From positions 19,446 through 83,445 of the forward strand of contig DMXI01000699.1 of assembly GCA_003483885.1 (NCBI GenBank): 64,000 nucleotides of DNA, read 5' to 3'. The first letter of the stretch is position 1. Each line of letters opens with the position of its first letter. The translations under genes and the position numbers were made by a program. The notes below the pieces were generated by a model. That model searched no databases. It was not told the DNA's origin and saw only the letters and a list, made by a program, of their open reading frames with translations. Positions 47,728-56,790 of the stretch are shown here, one piece after another. This DNA is from Microscillaceae bacterium (GTDB lineage Bacteria; Bacteroidota; Bacteroidia; Cytophagales; Microscillaceae).

Positions 47728-47735
47728 TAAATTTG
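47728..47735 (+). promoter_or_regulatory. Candidate -7 element of the regulator gene
   Basis: TAAATTTG matches the TAnnTTTG consensus 28 bases before the ATG. The expected upstream TTTG is only partly matched by GTTTA at 47701. Confidence 0.35.
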
Positions 47736-47762
47736 TGTAATAAAATTTGAATGTGAGATAAA

Positions 47763-49196
47763 ATGTATAAAATCAATCTAGCCTTCATTTTAACCTGCCT
47801 ATGTTATTCCTCCAAAGCTCAAATCCAGTATAAAGAGGCATATCGTAAAGCTCATAAATACACTCCTATCAATCAAGATTCTGCATTGATTTGGGCAAAA
47901 AAAAGCATTTTATTAGCAAACACTTCTGAGCAAAAATATAGAGCCTATTATATGCTTGCATTTAATGCTAACCGTTTAAATCTAAATGGCTTATCACTAG
48001 AGGGTTATAAAAAAGCCGTTCATTTTGCCATTGATTCATCTAAGAAATACAAGTCACTCAATAGTTTAGCCTCAACATATTGGCAAATGGGTGAATATCA
48101 TCAGGCACAAAAAATTAATCAAATGTGTCTTATCTTTTTTGAAAAACAACAGCAATATGAAAGTTTAAGTTATGCACTTGAATTAAAGGGTATGATATTA
48201 CAAAAACAAAAAGATAGTACTACTTTTAAAACACTTCATCGTGCCTTACAGATAAGAAAAAAGTTTGCTGAAAAAGATATAGGTTATACTCACCATAATT
48301 TGGCTATGTGTTTTGCCGCTTTTAATATGTATGACTCCGCTGCAATATATCAACGTAAAGCAGTAAATAACTATCCTCTCAAATCAAGCGATAGGCAAGC
48401 AAAACAACAAATATTACTGGCCAAGTATTTAATATTTTCCAACAATCATTCTGAGGCATTAACCTATTTGCAAAACACCAAGCATCTGGAGAAAAAGCCT
48501 CTTACAACTCTGCTTTGGTGTCATACTTTTCACCTATATCATATAAAACTCAACAATCAAGAATCATCTATCAAACACTGTAATGACTTACTTCAACAAA
48601 TACTACTATCAGCCAAAGATTTAGCCTCTCGTAAATACATCAACGAACAAGTTATTGAAATGTATAGACATGTACTGCATATGAAGATTCTTAAATCTAC
48701 TATGCACCAAAAATATTTGAATCTTATTGATTCAGTACAAAACAATCTGAAGAGGTATAATCAGAAATTAGCAAATAAGGATAAGTTGCATTTAGATGAG
48801 CTTATTAAAGCACTAAACGCAAAGCCTCAAAAACCTTTTATCCCTTGGTATTTTTGGCTTACCTTACTCACAATGATTGGAAGTCTACTAGCTTTTTGGA
48901 TATGGCGAAAAACTCACCAAACATCTCCTGATCCTCCTAGCCCTGAGATGGAGGCTTTGGTAAAAGAGCGGCAGTTGATTCAGGCATTGGAAGAAAAAAC
49001 AGGTACCTCACTAGAGGTCGACACTAGAGAAATGGTATTGCTGTGCTATAGGGGTAAAAGCTTTACCCAGATTGCCCGCGATATAGGAGTTACCCGTGAT
49101 ACTGTGCGTGGTCGTTTTCGTAGCTTGGCCAAGAAAGCCCAAATTGAGTCTATCAAAAAGTTTGTCCAGAAGTTTGGGCAAGGTATTGAAAAATAA
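47763..49196 (+). CDS. Membrane-anchored TPR regulator with C-terminal HTH
   Basis: The protein has 477 residues. An N-terminal signal sequence (NLAFILTCLCYSSKAQ) is followed by TPR-type helical hairpins at about 25-330 and one transmembrane helix at about 359-381 (WYFWLTLLTMIGSLLAFWIW). A cytoplasmic tail ends in a LuxR/sigma-70-like HTH (FTQIARDIGVTRDTVRGRFR, about 434-453). The layout suggests it senses something in the periplasm and regulates transcription directly, a one-component design known in Bacteroidetes. The adjacent large CHAT gene and the shared upstream motif make that gene a probable target (inference). Confidence 0.8.
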   Translation: MYKINLAFILTCLCYSSKAQIQYKEAYRKAHKYTPINQDSALIWAKKSILLANTSEQKYRAYYMLAFNANRLNLNGLSLEGYKKAVHFAIDSSKKYKSLNSLASTYWQMGEYHQAQKINQMCLIFFEKQQQYESLSYALELKGMILQKQKDSTTFKTLHRALQIRKKFAEKDIGYTHHNLAMCFAAFNMYDSAAIYQRKAVNNYPLKSSDRQAKQQILLAKYLIFSNNHSEALTYLQNTKHLEKKPLTTLLWCHTFHLYHIKLNNQESSIKHCNDLLQQILLSAKDLASRKYINEQVIEMYRHVLHMKILKSTMHQKYLNLIDSVQNNLKRYNQKLANKDKLHLDELIKALNAKPQKPFIPWYFWLTLLTMIGSLLAFWIWRKTHQTSPDPPSPEMEALVKERQLIQALEEKTGTSLEVDTREMVLLCYRGKSFTQIARDIGVTRDTVRGRFRSLAKKAQIESIKKFVQKFGQGIEK

Positions 49197-49873
49197 TTGT
49201 GGGGCTTTATCTACCTCTACTTTTCCTAAACCACACCCCAAATAACCCATTGAAAATCAAACAACTACACCATCGCTTCACCCCAACCTTCGTACTGGGG
49301 CACACAAGTATACAAAGAGTAAACACCTACCCAAACCCCTTGCGCCACCTTTTGTAAGCCTATACATTTGCAACAGTGTAATATATGCCAGTGGGCCTCA
49401 TTTTGAATACATATGAGACCCGATGTAGCAGCTTTTCTAAGCTATAGAGGCTGGAGTTGCCTCTGATGGCTGGTAAGCCTTCTGACCAGAAGCTTACCCA
49501 AGTGAAGCTAGTTAGGGGGTTGTTGCTGACAACCCTGCTAACTTTTTTAAACTATGCAGTAATTGTTCAAGAATGGATGATGGTGGTACATCAGTGGATT
49601 GGTTAGTTGGATAGGTTGGCAGTGCAGTCAGGACGTAATACTTTTGGCTGTACTTGCTTTTTGGTTTTTAGATACCTCTGCATTTTTCGATGGTGAAGAC
49701 ACAAGCCGAGGCGGTCATTGACCGTGTCCTCACAGCCAACTTTAGCCAAAATATCTATTGGTATGGTACCCTTCGTAAAACAAGTAAAGGTGTGCAAACA
49801 AAATATCCCACAGCTATTTCTTTTTCTTCCATTCAATTTTAATTAATTTGGATGGTTAAAACCAAACCTACTC
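49197..49873. other. Regulatory/repeat gap before the CHAT gene
   Basis: About 680 bases. It contains the second copy of the shared motif (49306), and at 49675-49768 a copy of the dispersed repeat nearly equal to that at 15282 (GTCATTGACCGTGTC, CCAACTTTAGCCAAAATATC). No gene is seen. A pair of AAGCTTACC/GGTAAGCC words at 49468-49500 forms a weak hairpin. Confidence 0.5.
49306..49328. promoter_or_regulatory. Shared motif copy 2 (CHAT side)
   Basis: AAGTATACAAAGAGTAAACA followed by CCT, the partner of the motif at 47447. It lies about 545 bases before the CHAT start, so it may act at a distance or mark a promoter with a long leader. Confidence 0.4.
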
Positions 49874-52800
49874 ATGAAGCATTACTCATTGAAGCTCTTG
49901 TTGCTTTTCACCGTTGTATGCCACCTATGCTTTTCCTCACATGTTTTTGGGCAATCGGCCGAATTGGGCGAACTGTACACAAAAAAAAATGAATATGTCC
50001 AACAAAAAGATTTTAAGAATGCCCTGATCTGGGGCGAAAAAATGCTGGCGCAAGCCCAAAAAGAATTTGGCACCGAAGCCAGTTTGTATGCCAATTATGC
50101 CAACGATATGGGGCAGTTGTATTTTATGACCCAACAATACAACAAAGCGCTAAAGCTCTTCCAACAAGCCGCCAAGATTTACGAGGCTCAAATGGGCAAA
50201 GACCACCTCTACTATGGGGTAGCGCTCAATACCATAGCCAATGTGTATTACGAACAAAAGCAATACACTAAGGCACTCGCCAATTATGAGGCTTCAGCGG
50301 CAATTTATAAAGCCCAAATGGGTATTGAGCATCAGTATTATACCGTGACCCGTGACCGCCTTTTGGAGATTTATCTGGCTACTAACCAGTATAGTAAAGC
50401 CGAAAAACTGATGGAAGAAAAACTTCCTTGGGTAGAGAAGCAATTGGGCAAACAACACGATAATTATGCCTATGCCTTGGGCGAAATGGCTCAAATATAC
50501 CGATACAATCAAAAGTACGCCGAAGCCATCTCTCTTTTTCGGCGAGCAATCAAGATATACGAGCAAAATAGCAATTATGAGAATCAAGCGGCCACGGTTA
50601 ACAATCTGGGGATGCTTTACGACCAGCAAAAGGCGCTCCCCAAAGCTATTAAAAAGTTTGAGCAAGCGCTGGGTATTATGGAAAATAAGCTCAACGATAC
50701 CCAATCTGAGAACTACCTCCAGACGCTTTCTAACCTGGTGCAAAGCCTTACTCAGTTAAATAGAAGTACTCAATTAGAAAAGCTTTATCTGAAGCTGTTG
50801 GCCTTACAAAAAACCAAAGGGCTTTCCAAAGAGTACCTAATCAATACTTACAACCTGGGTACTTATTATCAGGACATTTACCAATACGACAAAGCCGCAA
50901 AACAATACTTGCAAGTAATAGAGGCTTATAATGAGCAACCCAAAGTAAATGATACTTATATTAAATCGCTGAATAATTTAAGCATCATTTATACCACCAA
51001 TGGTAAATATGCTCAAGCCGAAAAGTTGATCAAAGAAGGTTTACAAAAACAGGTAAAGTCTTATGGAAAGAATCACCGGGATTATTATAGCCTTTTGACT
51101 GGATTGGGAGATTTGTACCGTCTCACCAACAAATTTACGCTATCCGAAAAAGCTTTTCTGGAAGCCCAGCAGGTGTGCAAAAAAGTAATCGGAGAAAAAA
51201 CCTCCGAATATGGCAACATTCTGAACAGCCTGGGTTTGCTGTATAACTTGATGGGCGAATACCGAAAATCGGAAAAGTATCACCTGGAATCGCTGACCAT
51301 ATTTGCCCAAACCGATGGCAAACGCCATCCAAACTATGCGATGGGTTTACACAATATGGGCATTTTGTATACCAATATGGGGTTGTACGAAAAAGCCGAA
51401 AGGGCCTTTCAAAAGAGTATCGCTATCAAAAGGAAGGCTTTAGGCAAAAATCACTTAGATTATGGCACCTCGCTGGGGCAATTGGGCTTGTTGTATTTTT
51501 ATATGGGTATTTACTCTAAGGCCACGCCTTTGTACCAGCAAGATCTCAAGATTAAATATAATCAGTACGGCAAAATGCACCCCCACTACGCCAATACCTT
51601 GGTAAATATTGGACTGGTGCAATACAATGTGGGTAATTATAATGAAGCCGAAAATTTGTTGACAGAAGCTTTGGAAATTTATGAAAAAACGGTGGGTAAA
51701 AACCATCGCTTTTACGCCAATTGCCTGCAAAACCTGGCGGCACTCTATGTAGATATTGGCCGATTCAATAAAGCGGATGTTTTGTATGTACAAGCCGAGA
51801 AAATATTCAGTCGTGTGTTAGGCACTGATCACCCGAGCTATGCTGACTTATTATCGGGTATGGGCAAATTTCTGTATACCTTGGACAAATACGCCCCAGC
51901 GGGGAATTATTTTTATACCGCAATGCGTATTTATGAGAAAAAAGCGGGCAAGAATTCTCCCGATTATTTTACGGCTTTGCTCAATCTTAGAGGGGCCTAT
52001 CAGGCTATGGATAGCGTGGAGGTGGTAGATAAATATTTCAAAGATATCATTCCTTTAGCCGAAAAGTCCTTTGCTAAAGACCCGGTTACGCTGGCTTCTA
52101 TTTATCAAAACGAAGGCTTAGACCTGTACCACAAGAAAAAATATGCCGCCGCCGAAAAAATGTTGCTAAAAGGGCTGAAACTCAAAGAAACCAATATTGG
52201 CAAATACAACCAGTCGTATACCGAAACTTTGGGTAACCTGGCCAATTTTTATAGCCTTACCAATCAGATAGGCAAAGCCAAAAAACAATATCTGAAATAC
52301 GCCAATCACATGCTTAATTATTTGATCAAGCAATACCCATCGATGAGTGAAAAAGATAAGAATGCTTTATTGGGCACTAATACGCTCTACATCGAGGATT
52401 TTAAATATTTTGCTACCCAACAAGCCGCCAGCTCTCCAGCTTTGTTTGATAAGCTTTTTGCCTTTCATACCACTACCAAGGGATTGACCCTGAGCTTTGC
52501 AAAAAAAATGCGTTCCTTGATTCTCCAAAGCCAGGATACCGCTTCGCTCAAGATTTACAGCGAGTGGGTAGCCGGCAAAGAATACCTGGCCAAGCTCTAT
52601 CAGTTGCCTAAAGCTACACTGAAACAACGAAACTTGGATTTGGACCAGTTGGAGCAACAGAGCAATGAATTGGAAAAAAGTTTGGCTAAAAAGTTTCAGG
52701 GTTTCGCCAATCAACTGTTGCTCAAACAAACCACTTGGCAACAAATACAACAAAGCCTGCAACCCGATGAATTGGCTATTGAGGTGATCCGTTCTATCAG

Positions 52801-53986
52801 TAGTGAAAAGGTAGGCAAAATAAGTTATGGCATTATGCTCATTCCAGGCGATCAAACTAAGCGTCCGCAACTGATCTACCTCAAAAACAGCGCGTTGCTG
52901 GAGAGTCGTTATTTAAAGTACTATCGCCAAACGGCCAAGTTTAAAAGGAAGGACCGTTTTTCATACAAAAACTTTTGGCAGCCTATTCAGGAAGCCATTG
53001 CCCAATTGATGCCTACCCTCCCAAAAACCATTTATTTTTCGGCTGATGGTTGCTACAATCAAATCAATATTCAAACCCTGCAAAACCCTCAGACTAAAAA
53101 ATACTTGCTCGATCAATATCAGATTTATTTTATAAGTAGTACCAAGGAAATTCCAGGACTAAAAAAAGGCTTACGTACGGCTTTTGCCTCCAAAAACAAA
53201 GCAGTATTGTTGGGGCGTCCTTTGTACAAAGTGCCCGAAAAAACAGCTCCCACTAACACTAAAGCAGCCAAACAAAGAGGGCAAAAAAACTTTGGGTCAG
53301 ACCGTAATCAGCAACAGCTTCGTAATGTGGTATTTAGCGATTTGCCTGGAACCGAAAAAGAAGTAGAGCAAATCAACGAACTCCTCCAAAATAGCAACTG
53401 GCAAACCACCAAACTCATAGGTGCCGAAGCCCGGGAAAAACAAGTGAAACAAGTGAGTAACCCTGATATTTTGCACATTGCCACCCACGGTTTTTTCATT
53501 CCTACGCCTAAAGTCAAACGATTTGGAGAACTTAATTTTAAATTTGACATTGAGTATCATGGGCCTATGCTACGATCGGGGTTGATTCTTACTGGGGCCT
53601 CCAACCCCAATGATGTGTTTGCTACCAAAGAGAGCAATACTCAAACCGAAGATGGTATTCTTACGGCTTACGAAGTGACCAACCTACGCCTCGAGAAAAC
53701 CAAACTGGTGGTACTTTCAGCCTGTGAAACTGGTTTGGGTGATTTTAGAGTGGGCGAAGGCGTGTATGGTTTGCAGCGTGCACTGAAGATTGCCGGCGCA
53801 AAAAACATTGTGATGAGTCTTTGGAAGGTAGACGACGAGGCCACCCAGGAGTTGATGGTGAATTTTTACCGAAACCTGACCCAAACCAACGACCTTCGTC
53901 AGGCTTTTAGAATGGCCCAACAGCAACTCAAAAAGAAGTTTTCTCACCCACATTTTTGGGGGGCGTTTGTGTTATTGGGACAATAG
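49874..53986 (+). CDS. Giant secreted TPR-CHAT protease-like protein
   Basis: The protein has 1370 residues. The signal peptide is about residues 1-26 (ending SHVFGQ). Residues about 35-830 are about 18 tetratricopeptide units of the 42-residue Kinesin/NB-ARC type (for example YGVALNTIANVYYEQKQY; YANTLVNIGLVQYNVGNY). A helical linker precedes the CHAT caspase-like domain at about 1080-1370, with HIATHG (His 1205) and LSACETGLG (Cys 1284), so the dyad is intact. CHAT-TPR proteases are known as effectors in conflict and type III-E CRISPR systems, but this one is exported, so its role is probably at the cell surface. It follows a TPR-HTH regulator. Confidence 0.9.
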   Translation: MKHYSLKLLLLFTVVCHLCFSSHVFGQSAELGELYTKKNEYVQQKDFKNALIWGEKMLAQAQKEFGTEASLYANYANDMGQLYFMTQQYNKALKLFQQAAKIYEAQMGKDHLYYGVALNTIANVYYEQKQYTKALANYEASAAIYKAQMGIEHQYYTVTRDRLLEIYLATNQYSKAEKLMEEKLPWVEKQLGKQHDNYAYALGEMAQIYRYNQKYAEAISLFRRAIKIYEQNSNYENQAATVNNLGMLYDQQKALPKAIKKFEQALGIMENKLNDTQSENYLQTLSNLVQSLTQLNRSTQLEKLYLKLLALQKTKGLSKEYLINTYNLGTYYQDIYQYDKAAKQYLQVIEAYNEQPKVNDTYIKSLNNLSIIYTTNGKYAQAEKLIKEGLQKQVKSYGKNHRDYYSLLTGLGDLYRLTNKFTLSEKAFLEAQQVCKKVIGEKTSEYGNILNSLGLLYNLMGEYRKSEKYHLESLTIFAQTDGKRHPNYAMGLHNMGILYTNMGLYEKAERAFQKSIAIKRKALGKNHLDYGTSLGQLGLLYFYMGIYSKATPLYQQDLKIKYNQYGKMHPHYANTLVNIGLVQYNVGNYNEAENLLTEALEIYEKTVGKNHRFYANCLQNLAALYVDIGRFNKADVLYVQAEKIFSRVLGTDHPSYADLLSGMGKFLYTLDKYAPAGNYFYTAMRIYEKKAGKNSPDYFTALLNLRGAYQAMDSVEVVDKYFKDIIPLAEKSFAKDPVTLASIYQNEGLDLYHKKKYAAAEKMLLKGLKLKETNIGKYNQSYTETLGNLANFYSLTNQIGKAKKQYLKYANHMLNYLIKQYPSMSEKDKNALLGTNTLYIEDFKYFATQQAASSPALFDKLFAFHTTTKGLTLSFAKKMRSLILQSQDTASLKIYSEWVAGKEYLAKLYQLPKATLKQRNLDLDQLEQQSNELEKSLAKKFQGFANQLLLKQTTWQQIQQSLQPDELAIEVIRSISSEKVGKISYGIMLIPGDQTKRPQLIYLKNSALLESRYLKYYRQTAKFKRKDRFSYKNFWQPIQEAIAQLMPTLPKTIYFSADGCYNQINIQTLQNPQTKKYLLDQYQIYFISSTKEIPGLKKGLRTAFASKNKAVLLGRPLYKVPEKTAPTNTKAAKQRGQKNFGSDRNQQQLRNVVFSDLPGTEKEVEQINELLQNSNWQTTKLIGAEAREKQVKQVSNPDILHIATHGFFIPTPKVKRFGELNFKFDIEYHGPMLRSGLILTGASNPNDVFATKESNTQTEDGILTAYEVTNLRLEKTKLVVLSACETGLGDFRVGEGVYGLQRALKIAGAKNIVMSLWKVDDEATQELMVNFYRNLTQTNDLRQAFRMAQQQLKKKFSHPHFWGAFVLLGQ

Positions 53987-53999
53987 TTTCTACTTTGTT

Positions 54000-54536
54000 T
54001 TATTTATTAAGAGGTTTCCAAATGCCTTTTTTGAAAAACACATTGCCAAACTTAGGCGAACGAAATACATAGTAAAAAGGCTGGCCTTTGCTATAAAGTG
54101 CAGGGGCTGGCTCAACAATGTGGTGCATCTTAGCATTTCGCTTAATGATCATTCTATGGTTGAAGTATTTTTCCAGAAATACAACTTGGGCAGTATCCGA
54201 TTTTATAACCTTGGCACCCTCTGTATAATAAAAAATAAATTGATGATCAGCAGTGATTTTAAATCTAAAGCTTTGGTATTGCCAATCAGCTTGTTTTCCT
54301 GGAAACTTTGTTCGGTCAATGATATATTCCCCATAAATGCTTCGCTTGGTAATGCCTTTTTTGGTGAATAAATACCTGGCTATGTACGATAACGCTATGA
54401 GTCCTAAAACGCTTATCCAAAGAATGGCCAGAGCCTTCACATACAGTTTCTTTCGGTTGATTAGCCAGATGATTATCAGAAAAATAGTCAGCGGAAAAAT
54501 GCCAAACAGCATTAAAAAGTTAAAACCAAATCCCAT
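54000..54536 (-). CDS. Membrane protein of unknown function
   Basis: A 178-residue protein with two N-terminal transmembrane helices (FLMLFGIFPLTIFLIIIWLI; AILWISVLGLIALSYIARYL) and a soluble beta-rich region (about 65-178) with GEYIIDRTKFPGKQADWQY and FYYVFRSPKFG. I do not recognise the family. Its 3' end lies only about 14 bases from the converging CHAT gene. Confidence 0.6.
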   Translation of the reverse strand: MGFGFNFLMLFGIFPLTIFLIIIWLINRKKLYVKALAILWISVLGLIALSYIARYLFTKKGITKRSIYGEYIIDRTKFPGKQADWQYQSFRFKITADHQFIFYYTEGAKVIKSDTAQVVFLEKYFNHRMIIKRNAKMHHIVEPAPALYSKGQPFYYVFRSPKFGNVFFKKGIWKPLNK

Positions 54537-54551
54537 AGAAGTGTTATCATT

Positions 54552-54845
54552 TTAGAGTATGTTTAAATTTTGTCTTCGAGGATAAAAATGATGAGTGGTC
54601 AGCGATAATGCAGCACTTTTTAGAGTATGGCAACAGCCAGTAGCTGTTGAGCCAGCCTGCGAGATGCAAGCTATTGACGAAAAAAATGCTAAACCGAGGC
54701 TACAGCTTTGCTGTGCAGAGCTCACCAAAGGTAAATTAGCGTTGATCAATCACTTTTTTAGTCCAGATTATAACTTAGCCGAAGGCGATCTCTGTTTCAC
54801 CTTTGGAAATCAATTATAGAAAACTAATTTTTAAACATACTCTTA
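54552..54845. mobile_element. MITE-like element with inverted terminal repeats
   Basis: AGAGTATGTTTAAA at 54554-54567 and TTTAAACATACTCT at 54830-54843 are exact reverse complements that bound about 290 bases. The interior has no full transposase; a 74-codon frame (54595-54819) ends near the right end and may be a fragment. The flanking TTA/TAA could be the target duplication. Size and ends suggest a non-autonomous element moved by a transposase elsewhere. Confidence 0.7.
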
Positions 54846-54883
54846 AACGCTTTGATTGGTAGTACAAACTTGTCAAAACAAAA

Positions 54884-54913
54884 AACGCTCAAAGACTTGT
54901 GTCAAAGAGCGTT
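54884..54913 (-). terminator. Terminator for the ahpC-ahpD operon
   Basis: AACGCTC at 54884 pairs with GAGCGTT at 54907; read on the minus strand the hairpin is followed by a run of T residues, as expected after the ahpD-like gene. Confidence 0.75.
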
Positions 54914-54960
54914 AATATATATAAACTGAAAACTATTTTATTGAAAATAGTCCAGAGAAG

Positions 54961-55539
54961 TTAATAAAATACTTTAGTAGCGCTTACCACTACCGAAGCA
55001 ATGCGAACTGCGTCGAACACGCGTTCTTCGCTGGCTCCTAATTCCATCAATGAGTTTTCGTGGGCAGTTACACACATTTCGCAACCATTGACTGCCGATA
55101 CAGCCAAGCTCATCAACTCAAAAAACTCTTTACCCGTGACTGGCTTCATCATAATTTGCATTTTGATGCCTGCCGGAATGGTGTTGTATTTATCCTTGTT
55201 CATAAAATGACGAAAACGATAAAATACATTGTTGGCCGATAACAAAGAGGCACAAGCAATGGCTTCGGCAATTTCTGTCTGGTTGGCTTCCGCGGCTTGA
55301 GCTTTCTCGATAAATAACTTTTGCAAAGGGGCGTTTTGGGCATTGGCAGCTATCGAAAGCGCAATCAAAGCCGCTTCTTTAGGGGTTACGTGTTTGGCTT
55401 TGAGTACATTTTTGAGGTTAATGCGCAAATCTTTGATATAACGAGAATCGCCTTCTACCAAGGTGTCCATGGCTAGGGTTACGTCATCAGCGGCTATGCC
55501 TACATCTTGTAATAAATCGCTCGCAACTTCCTGAATCAT
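54961..55539 (-). CDS. ahpD: AhpD-family alkylhydroperoxidase
   Basis: A 192-residue carboxymuconolactone-decarboxylase-fold protein. The redox motif CEMCVTAHE places cysteines at about 153 and 156 with the nearby His 160, as in mycobacterial AhpD (CxxC-x3-H). AhpD reduces the peroxiredoxin AhpC using lipoamide-linked electrons. It lies downstream of the ahpC gene on the same strand, 92 bases away, which matches the mycobacterial pair. The length is slightly above the usual 177. Confidence 0.88.
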   Translation of the reverse strand: MIQEVASDLLQDVGIAADDVTLAMDTLVEGDSRYIKDLRINLKNVLKAKHVTPKEAALIALSIAANAQNAPLQKLFIEKAQAAEANQTEIAEAIACASLLSANNVFYRFRHFMNKDKYNTIPAGIKMQIMMKPVTGKEFFELMSLAVSAVNGCEMCVTAHENSLMELGASEERVFDAVRIASVVVSATKVFY

Positions 55540-55580
55540 AGTATTATATATTGATTAAATGTTTTTTAAAACGGTTAATA

Positions 55581-55621
55581 CTTGTCAGGCTTTTATGAAA
55601 GGGGTCAAAAAACCTGACAAG
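55581..55621 (-). terminator. Intercistronic hairpin between ahpC and ahpD
   Basis: CTTGTCAGG at 55581 and CCTGACAAG at 55613 form a nine-base perfect stem with a 23-base loop containing a second T-run. It could attenuate read-through or stabilise the ahpC mRNA. Confidence 0.55.
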
Positions 55622-55631
55622 TGTGAATTTC

Positions 55632-56201
55632 TTATTCAGCTAGGGCAGCCGTCAAAGTTTCTTCTCCTTTTTCCCAGTTGCAAGGGCAAAGTTCGTCAGT
55701 TTGCAAAGCATCCAACACACGGATTACCTCTTCTACGTTACGACCTACATTTAAGTCATATACCGATACCCAACGTACAATACCATCAGGATCGATGATG
55801 AAAGTAGCACGGTAAGCGATTTTTTCGGTGCTTTCTAAAATACCTAAATCCTCAGCCAATGACTTAGAAGTGTCTGCCAGCATAGGGAATTTAAGACCTC
55901 GCAAATCATCGTGGTCGTTTCTCCAGGCCAAGTGAACAAACTCAGAATCGGTAGAAGCACCAATCAAGGTAGCATCACGATCTCTGAACTCTTCGTAGTT
56001 TTTGTTGAATTCGGCAATTTCGGTAGGGCATACAAAAGTAAAATCTTTTGGCCACCAAAACATCACTGTCCAACGACCTTCGTCGTTTTTGAAGCTTTCC
56101 GATGAGATGTCGGCAAATTCTTTTCCTTTTTCTAAAGAAACAACGGCGGTTTTCTTGAATGCTGGAAATTCAGTTCCAACAGTAATGATTCCTTGTGACA
56201 T
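55632..56201 (-). CDS. ahpC: AhpC-type peroxiredoxin
   Basis: The protein has 189 residues from the ATG at 56201; the open frame continues upstream, but MSQGIITVGTEFPAF is the family N-terminus. The peroxidatic cysteine is Cys 58 in FTFVCPTEIAEF. Two C-terminal cysteines (about 172 and 174) in ELCPCNW are the resolving pair, the three-cysteine pattern of the mycobacterial AhpC partnered by AhpD. It detoxifies hydrogen peroxide and organic peroxides in the cytoplasm. No OxyR-like site was recognised upstream. Confidence 0.92.
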   Translation of the reverse strand: MSQGIITVGTEFPAFKKTAVVSLEKGKEFADISSESFKNDEGRWTVMFWWPKDFTFVCPTEIAEFNKNYEEFRDRDATLIGASTDSEFVHLAWRNDHDDLRGLKFPMLADTSKSLAEDLGILESTEKIAYRATFIIDPDGIVRWVSVYDLNVGRNVEEVIRVLDALQTDELCPCNWEKGEETLTAALAE

Positions 56202-56790
56202 AATAATCTTTGGTTTAATCAGTTCTAACTTCGGTACAAATAAGCGCCATCTGGTCTGATAATTCAAATCAATAATTTCTATTGATAGCTTATAAAAATC
56301 TATAATATTACTCTGCCAAGATTTTATATAAACACTTCGCTAATGGTGCTATAATTTATTAGATAACAGCCACTTACATATCAGCATTATTGTACCACGC
56401 AAACAAATAAACGGTGAAGTTAAGACATAAAAAGGGAGAGAAAAATGACAGATGTCATTCTATTTTATGAGGATAAAGATCATTGAATTGTTACTTGAGG
56501 TGAGTGAGCGCTTTAGAAGGATGTTTGGTTTGGAGTTAATTTAGTTATTCGCTGGTATGTGAGGCACACACGAGGGCGATGTGCGCCAGCGGGTGCACAG
56601 CCGAAGGAACTTGGTTACTCGCTTGCCTGGAGGCGAGTGAGTTCTATATGAGGGCCTCTGGCCCGATCAGTGATCGTTAAGGAAACAGCATTGTGCGCCA
56701 GTGGAAGGTTATTTTAGAATCGATTCGGTCATGAACAGGTATTCGAGGCACATACGAGGACGACGTGCGCTGGCAGGTACTTTAATAAGT
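56202..56790. other. Upstream region of ahpC with GC-rich repeats
   Basis: Bases 56530-56790 are GC-richer than the surroundings and hold two related words, GAGGCACACACGAGGGCGATGTGCGCCAGCGGGT and GAGGCACATACGAGGACGACGTGCGCTGGCAGGT (shortened here: GAGGCACACACGAGGGCGAT and GAGGCACATACGAGGACGAC), each with internal hairpin potential. No gene. The promoter of ahpC should lie between 56210 and 56400 but no clean match was found. Confidence 0.4.

Larger units (their letters stand above)
46932..47762. other. Long regulatory/repeat gap upstream of the TPR-HTH regulator
   Basis: An 830-base gap. Bases 46995-47065 and 47571-47720 contain members of the dispersed repeat (ATTTTTCGGTTATGGAGATAC; GGAGACACAAACGG). 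Bases 47447-47470 carry AAGTATACAAAAAGTAAACA, a motif shared with 49306-49328. Two overlapping minus-strand frames (47008-47285) look non-coding. Confidence 0.5.

Noticed and set aside
54000..54371. Plus-strand frame following the CHAT gene (53967-54371)
   Set aside because: It opposes a well-supported minus-strand membrane protein and has atypical composition.
54595..54819. 74-codon frame inside the MITE-like element
   Set aside because: No transposase motif is visible; at most a fragment of the parent element.
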